Of a stretch of 46,492 nt of DNA, positions 1 to 9,542 are shown in pieces (positions within the stretch are counted from its first letter, which is position 1; every line of letters starts with the position of its first letter). The stretch covers positions 2,438,428 through 2,484,919 of the forward strand of contig NZ_HF570956.1 in NCBI RefSeq assembly GCF_000367525.1. The letters run 5' to 3'. The translations under genes were made by a program, and so were the position numbers. The DNA is from Phycicoccus elongatus Lp2. Lineage in GTDB: Bacteria; Actinomycetota; Actinomycetes; Actinomycetales; Dermatophilaceae. The notes beneath the pieces were generated by a model that ran no database searches, was not told the origin of the DNA, and saw only the letters and a list, made by a program, of their open reading frames with translations.

Positions 1-590
1 GGGGGGGGGGGAGCCAGCAGGAGGCGGTCGTCGTCGTCGACGACGGTCATGATCACTGCCGGATCGGTGCGGGGGAAGTGTGGGGAGTCGTCGGCCACGC
101 AACGGCGCAGCCATCCTGCGTGGGCGGGCTCGGTGGGGGCACCGCAGCGCGGGCAGAAACCATGGGCGGCATGCCAATTGGCCAGGGCCGTCAGGGTGGC
201 CACGAGCGAGGCGTCGGCGGTCGCCAGGGTGGTGGCGACCGACCGGACCCCCGCCCAGTCGTCGGCCGGCGCCATGGGATCGACGACACCCACGTAGGCC
301 GCCTTGCCATTGCTTCCCGGGAACTCGCCCTCACCGAGGAAGACCGATAGACGCGTGGCATCGTCTGGTTCCGGTGGCCTCAGGACCAATGCTCCCTCGT
401 CGCTGACCCGGAAGCGGCCTTCCCGGACGGCGAGCACGCGGGTCGCAGGGTCCTGCAGGAGACGGTCGAGCAGACCGACCTCCGACCGTCGCTCCGCCGC
501 CCGGTCGACGCCGGGACCGGCGAGCGGGAGTGCCGCCCACGGCCGGAGGTGAGAGCGCCGATCCTCATCGGTTCGGTCTCCTCGGGCCAC
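1..590 (-). CDS. nudC: NAD(+)/NADH diphosphatase NudC, 3' part missing
   Basis: Hydrolyses NAD(H) to NMN(H) and AMP; the family can also remove NAD caps from RNA. The visible part is the N-terminal domain followed by the zinc ribbon: ANWHAAHGFCPRCGAPT, then GWLRRC, then FPRTDPAVIMTVVDDDDRLL leading into the Nudix fold. The Nudix box itself lies outside the window. As in other actinobacterial members, the fourth zinc Cys is not obvious. The GTG at 590 is chosen because a TAGAGT -10 box ends 7 nt before it; an in-frame GTG at 599 is the alternative. The last visible codons become a run of Pro because the window opens with eleven G; this does not fit the family and may be a contig-end artefact. 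Divergent from the phosphotransferase-like gene. Confidence 0.88.
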   Translation of the reverse strand, partial: MARGDRTDEDRRSHLRPWAALPLAGPGVDRAAERRSEVGLLDRLLQDPATRVLAVREGRFRVSDEGALVLRPPEPDDATRLSVFLGEGEFPGSNGKAAYVGVVDPMAPADDWAGVRSVATTLATADASLVATLTALANWHAAHGFCPRCGAPTEPAHAGWLRRCVADDSPHFPRTDPAVIMTVVDDDDRLLLAPPP

Positions 591-597
591 GTCACCC

Positions 598-625
598 ACT
601 CTAGGTGGCACCCACGACATACGGT
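598..625. promoter_or_regulatory. Divergent -10 boxes of nudC and the phosphotransferase-like gene (leaderless)
   Basis: On the minus strand TAGAGT (603-598) ends 7 nt before the GTG at 590. On the plus strand TACGGT (620-625) ends 6 nt before the GTG at 632. Both match TANNNT at the distance expected if transcription begins at the start codon, and neither gene has a Shine-Dalgarno sequence. This is inference from spacing. Confidence 0.55.
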
Positions 626-631
626 GGGCAG

Positions 632-1903
632 GTGGACCGCAGCCCCCTCTACCTCGCCGCCGTGGCCAGCTCGGCCGTGCCGGGCCTGGACCCGGTGACC
701 GTCGAGGCCCTGCCCAGCCTGCCCTACGACCGGTTCGACGTCGCCTTCGTCCGGGACACCGAACACCGACGGTGGGTGGTCCGGGCACCGCGCACCGCAA
801 CCGCCGGTGCCGAACTGGAGTCGGCGATCGCCATCACGGCCCTCCTGGCGCGGCGCGTGGGCTTCTCGGTCCCCGGCCCGAAGGGCTTCTTCGATCTCGG
901 TGACTCCGGCCGAGCATCGGTCTATCCGTTCCTCCCCGGCGACCCGATCGATCTGGGTGAGGTGCCGGATCGGCGCGGTCTGGCGGGTGACATCGGGCGG
1001 GTCATGGCCACTGTCCACAACCTCGATGTCGCACTCGCCGACGAGGCCGGTCTGCCCAGTTACGACGCCGATGCCTGCCGGACGCGCCGGCTGGCCGATT
1101 TGGACCGGGCGGCGACGACGGGCCGCGTTCCGACCTCCTTGCTCACCCGCTGGGAGCAGGCCCTGGAGGACGTGACGCTGTGGCGTTTCGCGCCCGCGCT
1201 CGTCCACGGAGCGCTGAGCGGCGATGCGCTCTTGGTCACCTTCGACGATGACGATGCCGCCAGCGGCCGGGTGCGCGGCGTCGTCGGTTGGGAGCATGCC
1301 CAGGTCTCGGATCCGGCCGAGGACTTTGCGGCCGTCGTCGACCAGGCCTCGCCAGGGGTCGTCGACCGGATCATGGAGGCCTACGCGCATGCCCGACTCG
1401 AGCGACCCGATCCTCATCTGCTCGTGCGTGCGCGGTTGCTCAGCGAACTCGACCTGCTCCATCAGTTGATGGAGGCCCTGGCGCGTGGTGACGACGCGGC
1501 CGTCGAGGGGCTGTCCTCGCGCCTCCGCCGGCTCGACGAGGTCGTCCATGCGCTCGAGGAGAGCAGCGACGACTACCAGCGACTATCGCTCACCCCGGTG
1601 TCCGTGCGATCGCGGCCGGCGCCCCCTCCGGCGGTCGACGAGGACGAGGACGACGACGAGCTTCCGGGGATCACGGCCCCGGGCCATCTGGGCGTCGAAG
1701 CCGACGGTCCCATGGCCGCGGGCTCCGACGGGGAGACCGTGGCCTTGGACGAGGTGGCGGACGACGGCGACGCCAACCGCGAGGACGAGGTTGACGACGT
1801 CGGCGGGGATCCCCGCAGCGAGGCGACCGACGACGCAACCCCCGCACACCGGGTCGGGGCGCGGGCGGAGACCGTCGAGATCAGGCTGGATCCACAGCAC
1901 TGA
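632..1903 (+). CDS. APH/phosphotransferase-fold protein with lost catalytic residues (probable pseudokinase) and acidic tail
   Basis: About 423 aa. The first ~310 residues look like the aminoglycoside/macrolide phosphotransferase fold: an N-lobe ending near WVVRAPRT, an inter-lobe YPFLPGDPI, and a C-lobe. The catalytic loop, usually HGDLHxGN, reads HGALSGDA, so the catalytic Asp and the metal-binding Asn are both replaced by Ala. The later DxD/IDW motif reads VVGWEHA, with Gly for the metal-binding Asp. Phosphotransfer is therefore unlikely. The last ~95 residues are disordered and highly acidic (for example DEDEDDDE). The start is the GTG at 632, 6 nt after a -10 box; an ATG at 605 would add nine residues. 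The 3' end overlaps the convergent adnB by 23 bp. A role with AdnAB is only suggested by position. Confidence 0.75.
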   Translation: MDRSPLYLAAVASSAVPGLDPVTVEALPSLPYDRFDVAFVRDTEHRRWVVRAPRTATAGAELESAIAITALLARRVGFSVPGPKGFFDLGDSGRASVYPFLPGDPIDLGEVPDRRGLAGDIGRVMATVHNLDVALADEAGLPSYDADACRTRRLADLDRAATTGRVPTSLLTRWEQALEDVTLWRFAPALVHGALSGDALLVTFDDDDAASGRVRGVVGWEHAQVSDPAEDFAAVVDQASPGVVDRIMEAYAHARLERPDPHLLVRARLLSELDLLHQLMEALARGDDAAVEGLSSRLRRLDEVVHALEESSDDYQRLSLTPVSVRSRPAPPPAVDEDEDDDELPGITAPGHLGVEADGPMAAGSDGETVALDEVADDGDANREDEVDDVGGDPRSEATDDATPAHRVGARAETVEIRLDPQH

Positions 1904-4900
1904 GGATCGCGGCGAGCCCGTCCTCGTCGATCAACTCGGGCCAGACCGTCTCGCCGGTCGCCGCATGGAAGAAGGCGGCCCGCACGTCCTGGCGCGCCAC
2001 GGCGCGCAGTCGACACCACGCCAGCACATAACTGGCCAGTTGGACAGCGCGGTGCCGTCCGGCGGCTCCCGAACTAGGGCTGCCGGTCTTCCAGTCGACG
2101 ATGAGATGGCCGCCGGGGTGGTCCGGGTCGGCAAAGACGGCGTCGATGCGTCCGCGGATGGTGGTCCCCGCCACCGTGGTCTCGACCGGCACCTCCAGCT
2201 CGAGGGGGTCGAGCTCGGCCCAGCGGCTGGCCAAGAAGTTCGCCTGCAGGGTCTCGAGGGCGGGCCCCTCCAGGCCCTCGTCGCCAGCACCGGGCAGGCT
2301 GGCCACGTCAAGGATGGCCGCGCGCGAGTAGTGCGCCTCCACCCAGGCGTGGAACGTGGTCCCCACCCGGGCCGCGGTGGCGGCCGGGCTGGGCATGGGG
2401 CGCCGCAGAGCCATGGCGTATGCCGCGGGGTCGGTCGCGAGGGCCACCAGGTCCGTGGTCGACAAGTGCTGGGGCAGCACGATCGGCTCAGTTCGCCGGG
2501 AACGTCGATCACGCTCGGCGAGCAGCAATTGGACGTCGCGGTCCCAGCGCTGGACGACCGCGGACACCGCAGTCGACGCAACGCTGGGGTCCGGCCCGCT
2601 GGCCAGGTCGTTCGGAGAGCCGTCGAGGCGTGCGCGCACCTGCGCGGCGGCCTCCACCACTCGCGCGCGACCTGCGATCGGCTCCGGAGGCCAGACCACC
2701 GCCACGTCGTGGGCCAGTCGTGGATTCGGGGTTGGCGGGTTGGACGAGGCCGAGGGCAGGTCGGCCCACGAGATCTCTCGGTCCGCCATCCCCGCGGCAC
2801 GCAATTCGGTCAGGAAGCGTGAGGGCAATCGGGGCGTGGAGGCCGATCCCCAGACATGTGAGGTGAGCAACAGGTCGGTGCGCGCCCGTGTCAGGGCGAC
2901 GTAGGCGAGGCGGCGCTCCTCCTCGATCCCGCGGGCGGCGGAGGCGGCGACGTAATCGGTGAAGGCCTGATCGACCTCGTCCCAATCCGTGACGCGGTCC
3001 CACGGGAAGCGTGGCAAGCCTTCCCGATCTCCTCGCAGGTCGTGCGGCACACCGGCCAAGCCGCCGAGCCAGGCCTTGTCGGTCGGATCCGCATGGCCCC
3101 ACCTGGGTTCGCCGTCAGCGCCGGGCACCACCTTGGTGGTGGTGCCCGAGTGCGCCGGGAAGGACGACTCGACCATTCCGGGGACAGCAACGACATCCCA
3201 CTCCAGCCCCTTGGCCGCGTGGACCGTCATGACCTGGACCGCATCGGGACTGGTTTCGATCCACCCCAGATCCAGTCCCCGCTCTTCATCGACTGCGGCG
3301 TCGAGCCAGGCCAGGAAGCCCCCGAGGGATGGGCGATCCGAGGTGGCATCGAAGGTGGACGCCACCTCCTGGAAGGCATCGAGGTGGGCCCTTGCCGCGC
3401 CCGGGTGCCAGCCGGGGCGCGAGAGCACCTCGACATCGAGGCCCAACGCGACCTCGGCTTCGGCCAGCAGGTCGGCGAGGGCACTTCCGGTGCGTGTCCG
3501 AAGCTGGGAGATCAGCCGCCCCAACGCGTCCAATCGGCTGAGCGCTGGTGCGGACAGATGCTCACCGTCCGGGCCACGCCATTGGGGATCGGGGAGGTCG
3601 TCGAGCGCCTCCACCAGTCCCACCCCCAAGGAGAGGCCCTCCTCGATATCGCGGGGCACACTCGGTCGGTCCGGGCGTTCCTCATCCCCGGACCTCCGGA
3701 CCTCCACCTGAGCCAGTCGCCGCCCGAGGACCCGCGTCCACGCGGCCAGACCATCGAGGTCGGAGACACCGAGGCGGCACCGCGCGCCCGTGAGCAGTCG
3801 CATGAGGTGGTCACCGCGCGTCGGGTCCTGAACCACCCAGAGAAGGGCCACGAGATCCGCGACCTCCGGGGTGTGCAGCAGTCCCCCGAGACCGACGACC
3901 TCGTGGGCGACACCCTGTGCCTCGAGCGCCGCGATGACCGGGTCGAACTGGGATCGCTTGCGGCACAGGATCGCTGCGGTCCCTCCCGGGCGGCGCGAAC
4001 GGCGTGCAACGACCCACTCGACGACCGCGTCCGCCTCCGCCTCGATGGTGGAGAAGCAGCCGATCGCGACGTGGCCTCTCCCAGCGTCGCCACGAGCCGC
4101 CAAGGGCTCGACCGGGACGCGCGCCTGCGCGCGCAGCGGAGCAGCCACCTGATTGGCCACCTCGAGGATGTGTCGGTCGTTGCGCCAACTCGTGGACAAG
4201 GGCAGCACCGGCGTGCGCGCACCTGCACCGAAGTCGTCGCGAAACTGGCGCAGTGTGGTGGAACTGGCGCCCCGCCAGCCGTAGATCGACTGATGGGGAT
4301 CGCCGACGGCCGTCACGGCCACTGGCCCTGAGGCGGGGGCGAAAATCGAGCGCAGCAGGTGCAGCTGAGCTTCGGAGGTGTCCTGGAACTCATCGAGGAG
4401 CACGACGCGAAAGCGGCTGCGCTCCTCGGCACCCACCTGGGGGAATCGAGCGGCGAGGGCAGCGGCCACGGCCATTTGGTCGGCGAAGTCCATCGCGTCG
4501 CGCGAGAGCTTGAGCCGGGCGTAATCACGCAGCAGTGGCAGAATGGACCGACGCTCGGCGAGCTGGGTTCTGGCTGCCTTGACGGCAGGGGGAAGCCCAC
4601 GTCTCTTGCTTCCCTCCGGCTTGACGAGACCATCGAGCCCGGAGATGACTCGGCCCAGGTGCTCGTCGAGTTGGTCCACGCTGACCAGATGCTCCGCCAA
4701 CTCGGCGGCGAGGTCGACAAGCGCAGTCGTGACCGTGGACTCCACCTTGACGACGCCCTCGATGTCGCCATCGAAACCGACCACGGCCTCGTGAGCGAAC
4801 TGCCAGGCGGCCGCCTCGGTGAGCAGTCGCGTGTCGGCCTCGTGCCCCAAGCGGGTGCCGTGTTCGCGGACGATCCGGCCGGCATACGAGTGATAGGTGC

Positions 4901-5252
4901 TCACGACGGGGAGTTGGCCCAGCGAGGCGGCCCCGCCGACTGTGGCCGGGACCCACAGCCCGACGTCCCTCAACCGTCCGAGGCGGGCCGCCAGCCGTTC
5001 CCCGAGCTCGCCGGCCGCCTTCCGCGTGAAGGTCAGTCCGAGAACCTCCTCGGGCTGGACGAACCCGTTGGCGACCAACCAGACGACACGGGCCGCCATC
5101 GTCTCCGTCTTGCCGGAGCCCGCGCCGGCCACCACGAGGAGAGGCTCCAGCGGTGCCTCGATGACGGCGACCTGCTCGGCCGTCGGCACATGCTGTTGCC
5201 CCAGGACTCGGGCGCAGTCCACAGCGCTCAGCGTCGGCGAGAGAAGCGTCAT
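1881..5252 (-). CDS. adnB: AdnB, helicase-nuclease subunit of the AdnAB DNA end-resection complex
   Basis: About 1123 aa. UvrD/PcrA-type superfamily 1 motor fused to a RecB-type nuclease; with AdnA it resects double-strand breaks in actinobacteria. Motor motifs in order: Walker A GAGSGKT (about 43-49), motif Ia LTFTRKAAGELGERL, motif II LLDEFQDT, motif III VGDPHQSIYGWRG, motif V VMTVHAAKGLEWD and motif VI YVALTRAR. The C-terminal nuclease shows RGRIDAVFAD, then VDWKTG and QLASYVLAW. The ATG at 5252 is chosen because it overlaps the adnA stop (ATGA), a sign of translational coupling; the frame is open to 5390 but that extension has no family resemblance. Third gene of moeB-adnA-adnB. Confidence 0.92.
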   Translation of the reverse strand: MTLLSPTLSAVDCARVLGQQHVPTAEQVAVIEAPLEPLLVVAGAGSGKTETMAARVVWLVANGFVQPEEVLGLTFTRKAAGELGERLAARLGRLRDVGLWVPATVGGAASLGQLPVVSTYHSYAGRIVREHGTRLGHEADTRLLTEAAAWQFAHEAVVGFDGDIEGVVKVESTVTTALVDLAAELAEHLVSVDQLDEHLGRVISGLDGLVKPEGSKRRGLPPAVKAARTQLAERRSILPLLRDYARLKLSRDAMDFADQMAVAAALAARFPQVGAEERSRFRVVLLDEFQDTSEAQLHLLRSIFAPASGPVAVTAVGDPHQSIYGWRGASSTTLRQFRDDFGAGARTPVLPLSTSWRNDRHILEVANQVAAPLRAQARVPVEPLAARGDAGRGHVAIGCFSTIEAEADAVVEWVVARRSRRPGGTAAILCRKRSQFDPVIAALEAQGVAHEVVGLGGLLHTPEVADLVALLWVVQDPTRGDHLMRLLTGARCRLGVSDLDGLAAWTRVLGRRLAQVEVRRSGDEERPDRPSVPRDIEEGLSLGVGLVEALDDLPDPQWRGPDGEHLSAPALSRLDALGRLISQLRTRTGSALADLLAEAEVALGLDVEVLSRPGWHPGAARAHLDAFQEVASTFDATSDRPSLGGFLAWLDAAVDEERGLDLGWIETSPDAVQVMTVHAAKGLEWDVVAVPGMVESSFPAHSGTTTKVVPGADGEPRWGHADPTDKAWLGGLAGVPHDLRGDREGLPRFPWDRVTDWDEVDQAFTDYVAASAARGIEEERRLAYVALTRARTDLLLTSHVWGSASTPRLPSRFLTELRAAGMADREISWADLPSASSNPPTPNPRLAHDVAVVWPPEPIAGRARVVEAAAQVRARLDGSPNDLASGPDPSVASTAVSAVVQRWDRDVQLLLAERDRRSRRTEPIVLPQHLSTTDLVALATDPAAYAMALRRPMPSPAATAARVGTTFHAWVEAHYSRAAILDVASLPGAGDEGLEGPALETLQANFLASRWAELDPLELEVPVETTVAGTTIRGRIDAVFADPDHPGGHLIVDWKTGSPSSGAAGRHRAVQLASYVLAWCRLRAVARQDVRAAFFHAATGETVWPELIDEDGLAAILSAVDPA

Positions 5253-8200
5253 GACAGTGACCGACCTTCCGCTTGGGCGGGACAACTCGAGCGCACCTGG
5301 CAGGTTCCACACATCGATCGGGAGGGCGTCGCGAGGAAGGACGCCCCGGCCATCGCCTCGGCGTCCCGGGCGATCAGGTCGGTCGCCCATCGGGGGTCAG
5401 GATCATCGCGCAGTGCCCTCTGCACCTGCAGGTCGGTCGTGGACTTGGCAGCCTTGCCCAGTTGCAGGAGCGCGGCACCGGCGCTCGCGACACCGGGCCC
5501 GAAACCACCGGCGTCCACCGCCACTTGATAGGCCCCGAGCTGGGGATGACGCTCCACCTCGGCAACGCTGGGCTTCGACGAGCCCGTCTTGAGATCCACG
5601 ATCCGGACCCGCCCCAACGCGTCGCGCTCGACCCTGTCCACCCTCCCGATGATCCGGGCCGTGCCGACTTTCACGTCGACGTCGACCTCGGTGCCCACAC
5701 GCTCCCATCCCTGTGCACGTGATTGCGCGATGTGCCCGGCCAGTGCCCCGGTCATCGCCACCGCCTCGGCGAGGGACTTGCGGCTGAGCCAGTTGTCCGG
5801 AAGGCCGAGGCGACCCCAACGGGCCCGGACCTCCGCGGCATACGCAGGGGCCGTCGTATCTTCGAGGTCATGGGCTATCTCGTGGACGAGCGAACCGACC
5901 TGGCTGGCGCCCATCGACGGGCCCTGGCCCCCTGAGCCGGCGAGGAACCACTGGAGTTGACACTTGGCGAATCGGTCGAGACGGGACGGCGAGATGCGCA
6001 CCTCCTGCCCGGGTGCGCGTCGTGCCCTGGTGTCGCTGACCTCGACCAGCGGCCACCAGTTCGCCGGGTCGGCACCGGGAACGCCAGCCCGCACGAGAGT
6101 GGCGAGGGAGTTGGCGGCCCCGGCGCGTTCGGCGGGGTCGGCGCTCACCAGGGCCTGACGCAGTTCCCCCACGAGGCCAGCCAAACTGAGGGTGCGTCCA
6201 CCCTCTGTCGGGATGCGTGGCTCACTCGGCTGGGAACGCGGAGCGACGACATCGAGATAGGGCGATGGCTGCAGGTCCTCACTGCGGACCGCGGTGACCG
6301 CCACCTCGTGCCGAGCGCGCGTGAGCGCGACGTGGAACAACCGCGTCTCGTCATGGATGACGCCGGCGCGGGCGGTGACGCGATCGACGGGACGCCCCCG
6401 CGCGGCATCCACCAGGTCAGCCGCCCCGAGCAACGCGCCACGCAGGCGTGGGTCGGGCCAGACGCCCTCCTGGACACCGACGACACAGACGACATCCCAC
6501 TCCTGCCCGGACGCCTCGGCCGACGTGAGCAGGGCCACCGCATCGCCGGCCACCGCGCGTGCCGCGAGGGTGTCGGCCGCGAGGTCCTGAGCCAGGAGGT
6601 GGTCGAAGAAGGCCCGCGGGGCGGCCCCCGGCAGCCGCTCGGTGAACTGGGCGGCGGCATCGAACAGGGCGAGCATGGCGTCGAGGGCGTCGTCGGCACG
6701 TCGGCCGCCCGGATCCCCGGCGAGCGCGGCCCGTTGCCAGGGCTCGGCCAGGCCCGACGCCTGCCAGAGTGCCCACAACAGCTCCTCGACGTCCGTCGAC
6801 CCGCCGGAGAGGCAACGGCGGCCGGCAGTGATGACGCGATGCACGCGTCGCAGACCGCCGGCCTCCGGACCCAGGGGCAACACCAGCTCCGGGTCGACGA
6901 GGGCTGCGGCCAGCAACTCACCGCTCGGACGGCCACCTCCGCTCGCCAGTTCCTGCCGACGAAGTGACCTCCGCAACCGGCGCAGGGCCACCGAGTCGGC
7001 GCCGCCGAGGGGTGAGCCCATGAGGTCGACGGCCTCATCGACGCCGACGTGCACAGAGTCGGGACCGTCGGCCCGCAGCAGAGCGCCTGCCACCGTGAGG
7101 AAGGGCCGGACGGCCGGATGGTCACGAACCGGGATGCGGGCCACGAGGTCGACCGGGACACCGGCGCCCCGCAGGACTCTGCTGATGGTCGCGCTGCCTG
7201 CCGCACTGCGGACGATGACAGCCATTCGATGCCAGGGGATGCCGTCGACCAGATGCCGGCGGCGCAGGTGGTCGGCGACCCAAGTGGCCTCCTGGGCGGT
7301 GGTGCGGAAGACGTGCACCGCAACGTCGCCCCCACGGTCGTCAGCACTCGAATGCCGCTGGGCCACACCGGCCCCCGTGCCGATGTGGCCGACCACCCGA
7401 GCGGCCGCCTCATGCACCGTCTCCGGCAGTCGATGCCCGCGATCCAAGGTCAACTCCGTGGCCCCCTGCCAGCCGGAGGTCAACAGGTGTGGCTCGGCAC
7501 CACGGAAGGTCTGGGTCGCGACGTCCGGGTCCCCCAGCAGAACGAGGTCGACGCCCTCGACGCACAGGGAGCGGACGAGGTCGGCTCCCGCGGGCGTGAG
7601 CTCCTGCGCGTCGTCCACGATCACGAGTCGCAGGTCGGCACGCACCGACTGAGCGAGCCCGGCGTCGGACGCCAGCGCGGTGGCCACCGAACCGAGCAAC
7701 CACGCCGGGTCGAGAGCACCAGGTGATCCCAGGGCAGTGACGCGGTCGTAGTCCTCGAGCACCTGGGCAGCCGCCACCCATTCCGGTCGGCCGTGACGGT
7801 GGCCCAGCGATTGCAGACCGTCGACGTCCAGACCGAGCTCCACTGCTCGCATGAGCAGGTCGCGCAACTCGCCCCGGAAGGTGCGGGTCGCGAGGGCCTC
7901 GCCCAGCGCCTCCGGCCACGTGGGAGACAGAGCCGGCTCCGCGGCATACCCCATCAGGAGCTCGCGCAGGATCACGTCCTGCTCAGGGCCTGAGATCAGC
8001 CGGGGTAGCGGCTCGCCCCGCTGGGCGGCCTGCCGTCGCAGCACGCCGAAGGCGAAGGAGTGTGGCGTGCGGGCCAAGGGGCCGCTGTGGGTCCCGGACA
8101 CCTGGGTCGTCACGAGGTCGCGCACCCGATCGGCGGCCCGGCGCGTGGGAGCCAGCACGAGGCAGGTGTCGGGGGTGATTTCCCCCGTCGCGACGCGTTC

Positions 8201-8377
8201 GGCCACGATCCGCGCCGCCAGCGTGGTCTTGCCGGTGCCGGGACCGCCGAGGACACGCAGCACGGCTGACCGGTCGGCGAGGACGGCCTCCTGGCAGGGG
8301 TCGGTGTCCCACGCCCGCGGAGGGGCCATCGGGGCTCGGACCAGGGTCACCACGGGTCCGATTCCACCATCTGGCAC
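5249..8377 (-). CDS. adnA: AdnA, helicase-nuclease subunit of the AdnAB complex
   Basis: About 1042 aa. Partner of AdnB. Walker A GGPGTGKTT (about 44-52) is intact, but motif II reads VDDAQE rather than DExQ, so this is the less canonical motor. Later motifs include LLGDPDVATQTFRG, GQEWDVVCVVGVQEG and HVALTRARHE. The C-terminal nuclease has RVDRVERD followed by VDLKTGSS and QLGAYQ. Cys residues before and after it (FAKCQLQW and CGTCQVRSSC) fit the four-Cys iron-sulfur arrangement known in AddB/AdnA nucleases. Starts at 8377 (MPDGG) or an internal start such as M17 are possible. It follows the moeB stop by 12 bp and overlaps adnB by 4 bp. Confidence 0.9.
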   Translation of the reverse strand: MPDGGIGPVVTLVRAPMAPPRAWDTDPCQEAVLADRSAVLRVLGGPGTGKTTLAARIVAERVATGEITPDTCLVLAPTRRAADRVRDLVTTQVSGTHSGPLARTPHSFAFGVLRRQAAQRGEPLPRLISGPEQDVILRELLMGYAAEPALSPTWPEALGEALATRTFRGELRDLLMRAVELGLDVDGLQSLGHRHGRPEWVAAAQVLEDYDRVTALGSPGALDPAWLLGSVATALASDAGLAQSVRADLRLVIVDDAQELTPAGADLVRSLCVEGVDLVLLGDPDVATQTFRGAEPHLLTSGWQGATELTLDRGHRLPETVHEAAARVVGHIGTGAGVAQRHSSADDRGGDVAVHVFRTTAQEATWVADHLRRRHLVDGIPWHRMAVIVRSAAGSATISRVLRGAGVPVDLVARIPVRDHPAVRPFLTVAGALLRADGPDSVHVGVDEAVDLMGSPLGGADSVALRRLRRSLRRQELASGGGRPSGELLAAALVDPELVLPLGPEAGGLRRVHRVITAGRRCLSGGSTDVEELLWALWQASGLAEPWQRAALAGDPGGRRADDALDAMLALFDAAAQFTERLPGAAPRAFFDHLLAQDLAADTLAARAVAGDAVALLTSAEASGQEWDVVCVVGVQEGVWPDPRLRGALLGAADLVDAARGRPVDRVTARAGVIHDETRLFHVALTRARHEVAVTAVRSEDLQPSPYLDVVAPRSQPSEPRIPTEGGRTLSLAGLVGELRQALVSADPAERAGAANSLATLVRAGVPGADPANWWPLVEVSDTRARRAPGQEVRISPSRLDRFAKCQLQWFLAGSGGQGPSMGASQVGSLVHEIAHDLEDTTAPAYAAEVRARWGRLGLPDNWLSRKSLAEAVAMTGALAGHIAQSRAQGWERVGTEVDVDVKVGTARIIGRVDRVERDALGRVRIVDLKTGSSKPSVAEVERHPQLGAYQVAVDAGGFGPGVASAGAALLQLGKAAKSTTDLQVQRALRDDPDPRWATDLIARDAEAMAGASFLATPSRSMCGTCQVRSSCPAQAEGRSLS

Positions 8378-8389
8378 CGACAGCCGACG

Positions 8390-9535
8390 TCAGTAGGTCG
8401 ACTCCTCCGGGCGGATGCGGGCGACCCAGGCGAGGATCCCGCCGTCGAGATTGCGCGCATCCACCCCTCTCGCCCTCAAGGTGGCGACCGCACGCGCCGA
8501 CCGACCACCGCTCTTGCAATGAACGACCAGGACACCAGGTGGCACCGGCGCCCCGGCCAGCACGGCGGCCAGCGGAAGGGGGATCGCACCGGGAATCGTC
8601 ACGATCTCCCGCTCCCCCGGCTCGCGGACGTCGATGAGCGTGGCGCCACCCTCCAGCAGTCCGGCGAGGTCCTCGGGGGCGACCCCCTCCCCCGGCCGGT
8701 ATGCCGCCGGGACCGGTTCCGCGGTCCCCCCGGACAGCGGGGCGGTCGGGTCCGCCTCCGACCCGCACACCCGGCAGTCCGGATCGGCGCGGACCGTGAG
8801 CGTGTCCCAGGTCTGCGCGAGTCCGTCGTGGACGAGCAGGCGACCGATCAGCGGCTCCCCCAGCCCGACGATGAGCTTGATCGCCTCCACCGCGAGCACG
8901 GAGCCGATCGCCCCGACCGTGGCGCCGAGAACCCCGCCCACGGCACACGACGGGACCTGATCGGGCGATGGCTGCTGCGGGAACACACAGTGGTAGCACG
9001 GCCCCTCTCCGGCCCACCACACGCTCGCCTGGGCGTCGAACCGGTGCACGGAGGCCCACACATGCGGAACGGCCAGCAGGGCGCAGGCCCTGGAGACCAG
9101 GGCACGAGTGGGGAAGTTGTCGGCCCCGTCGATGACCAGGTCGTGGTCGGCCACCAAGGGCAGGACGCTCGACTCGTCCAGGCGCCGGTCGACGGTGTGC
9201 ACGGTGGTCGCGCCGGCGATCCGGGACACGGCGTCCCTGGCCGAATCCACCTTGCGGCGACCCACATCTCGCTCACCGTGAAGGATCTGCCGCTGGAGGT
9301 TGGTGAGGTCGACCAGGTCGTCGTCGACGATGGTCAAGGTGCCCACCCCGGCAGCGGCGAGGTAGAGGGCCGCCGGCGAGCCGAGCCCACCGGCTCCGAC
9401 GAGGAGCACACGCGCGTTCGCCAAGCGACGCTGGCCCTCCTCACCGACACCGGGGAGGAGCAGGTGCCGCGCGTGCCGCGTGCGCTCAGCGGCCGACAGC
9501 GCCGGGCCGGGGGCAACGAGTGCGGATCGCGGCAT
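8390..9535 (-). CDS. moeB: MoeB/ThiF-type sulfur-carrier adenylyltransferase with C-terminal rhodanese domain
   Basis: About 381 aa. Adenylates the C-terminal Gly of a ThiS/MoaD-like sulfur carrier and passes sulfur on. The N-terminal E1-like domain has the nucleotide loop GAGGLGS (47-53), DDDLVDLTNLQRQ (71-83) and zinc Cys pairs PCYHC (about 180/183) and DCRVC (about 254/257). The rhodanese domain ends with the active loop HCKSGGRSA. The frame is open upstream, but the ATG at 9535 is supported by TAGGGT ending 7 nt before it. The start codon lies inside a copy of the octamer GTATGCCG. First gene of an operon with adnA-adnB, an arrangement I recall from mycobacteria. Confidence 0.9.
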   Translation of the reverse strand: MPRSALVAPGPALSAAERTRHARHLLLPGVGEEGQRRLANARVLLVGAGGLGSPAALYLAAAGVGTLTIVDDDLVDLTNLQRQILHGERDVGRRKVDSARDAVSRIAGATTVHTVDRRLDESSVLPLVADHDLVIDGADNFPTRALVSRACALLAVPHVWASVHRFDAQASVWWAGEGPCYHCVFPQQPSPDQVPSCAVGGVLGATVGAIGSVLAVEAIKLIVGLGEPLIGRLLVHDGLAQTWDTLTVRADPDCRVCGSEADPTAPLSGGTAEPVPAAYRPGEGVAPEDLAGLLEGGATLIDVREPGEREIVTIPGAIPLPLAAVLAGAPVPPGVLVVHCKSGGRSARAVATLRARGVDARNLDGGILAWVARIRPEESTY

Positions 9536-9542
9536 ACTCCCC

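Noticed and set aside
380-1549. 389-aa minus-strand open frame
   Set aside because: It is antisense to the phosphotransferase-like gene and nudC, has low-complexity Arg/Gly composition and matches no family; a shadow of GC-rich codons.
1485-2822. 445-aa plus-strand open frame
   Set aside because: It crosses two real genes in wrong frames and has shadow-type composition.
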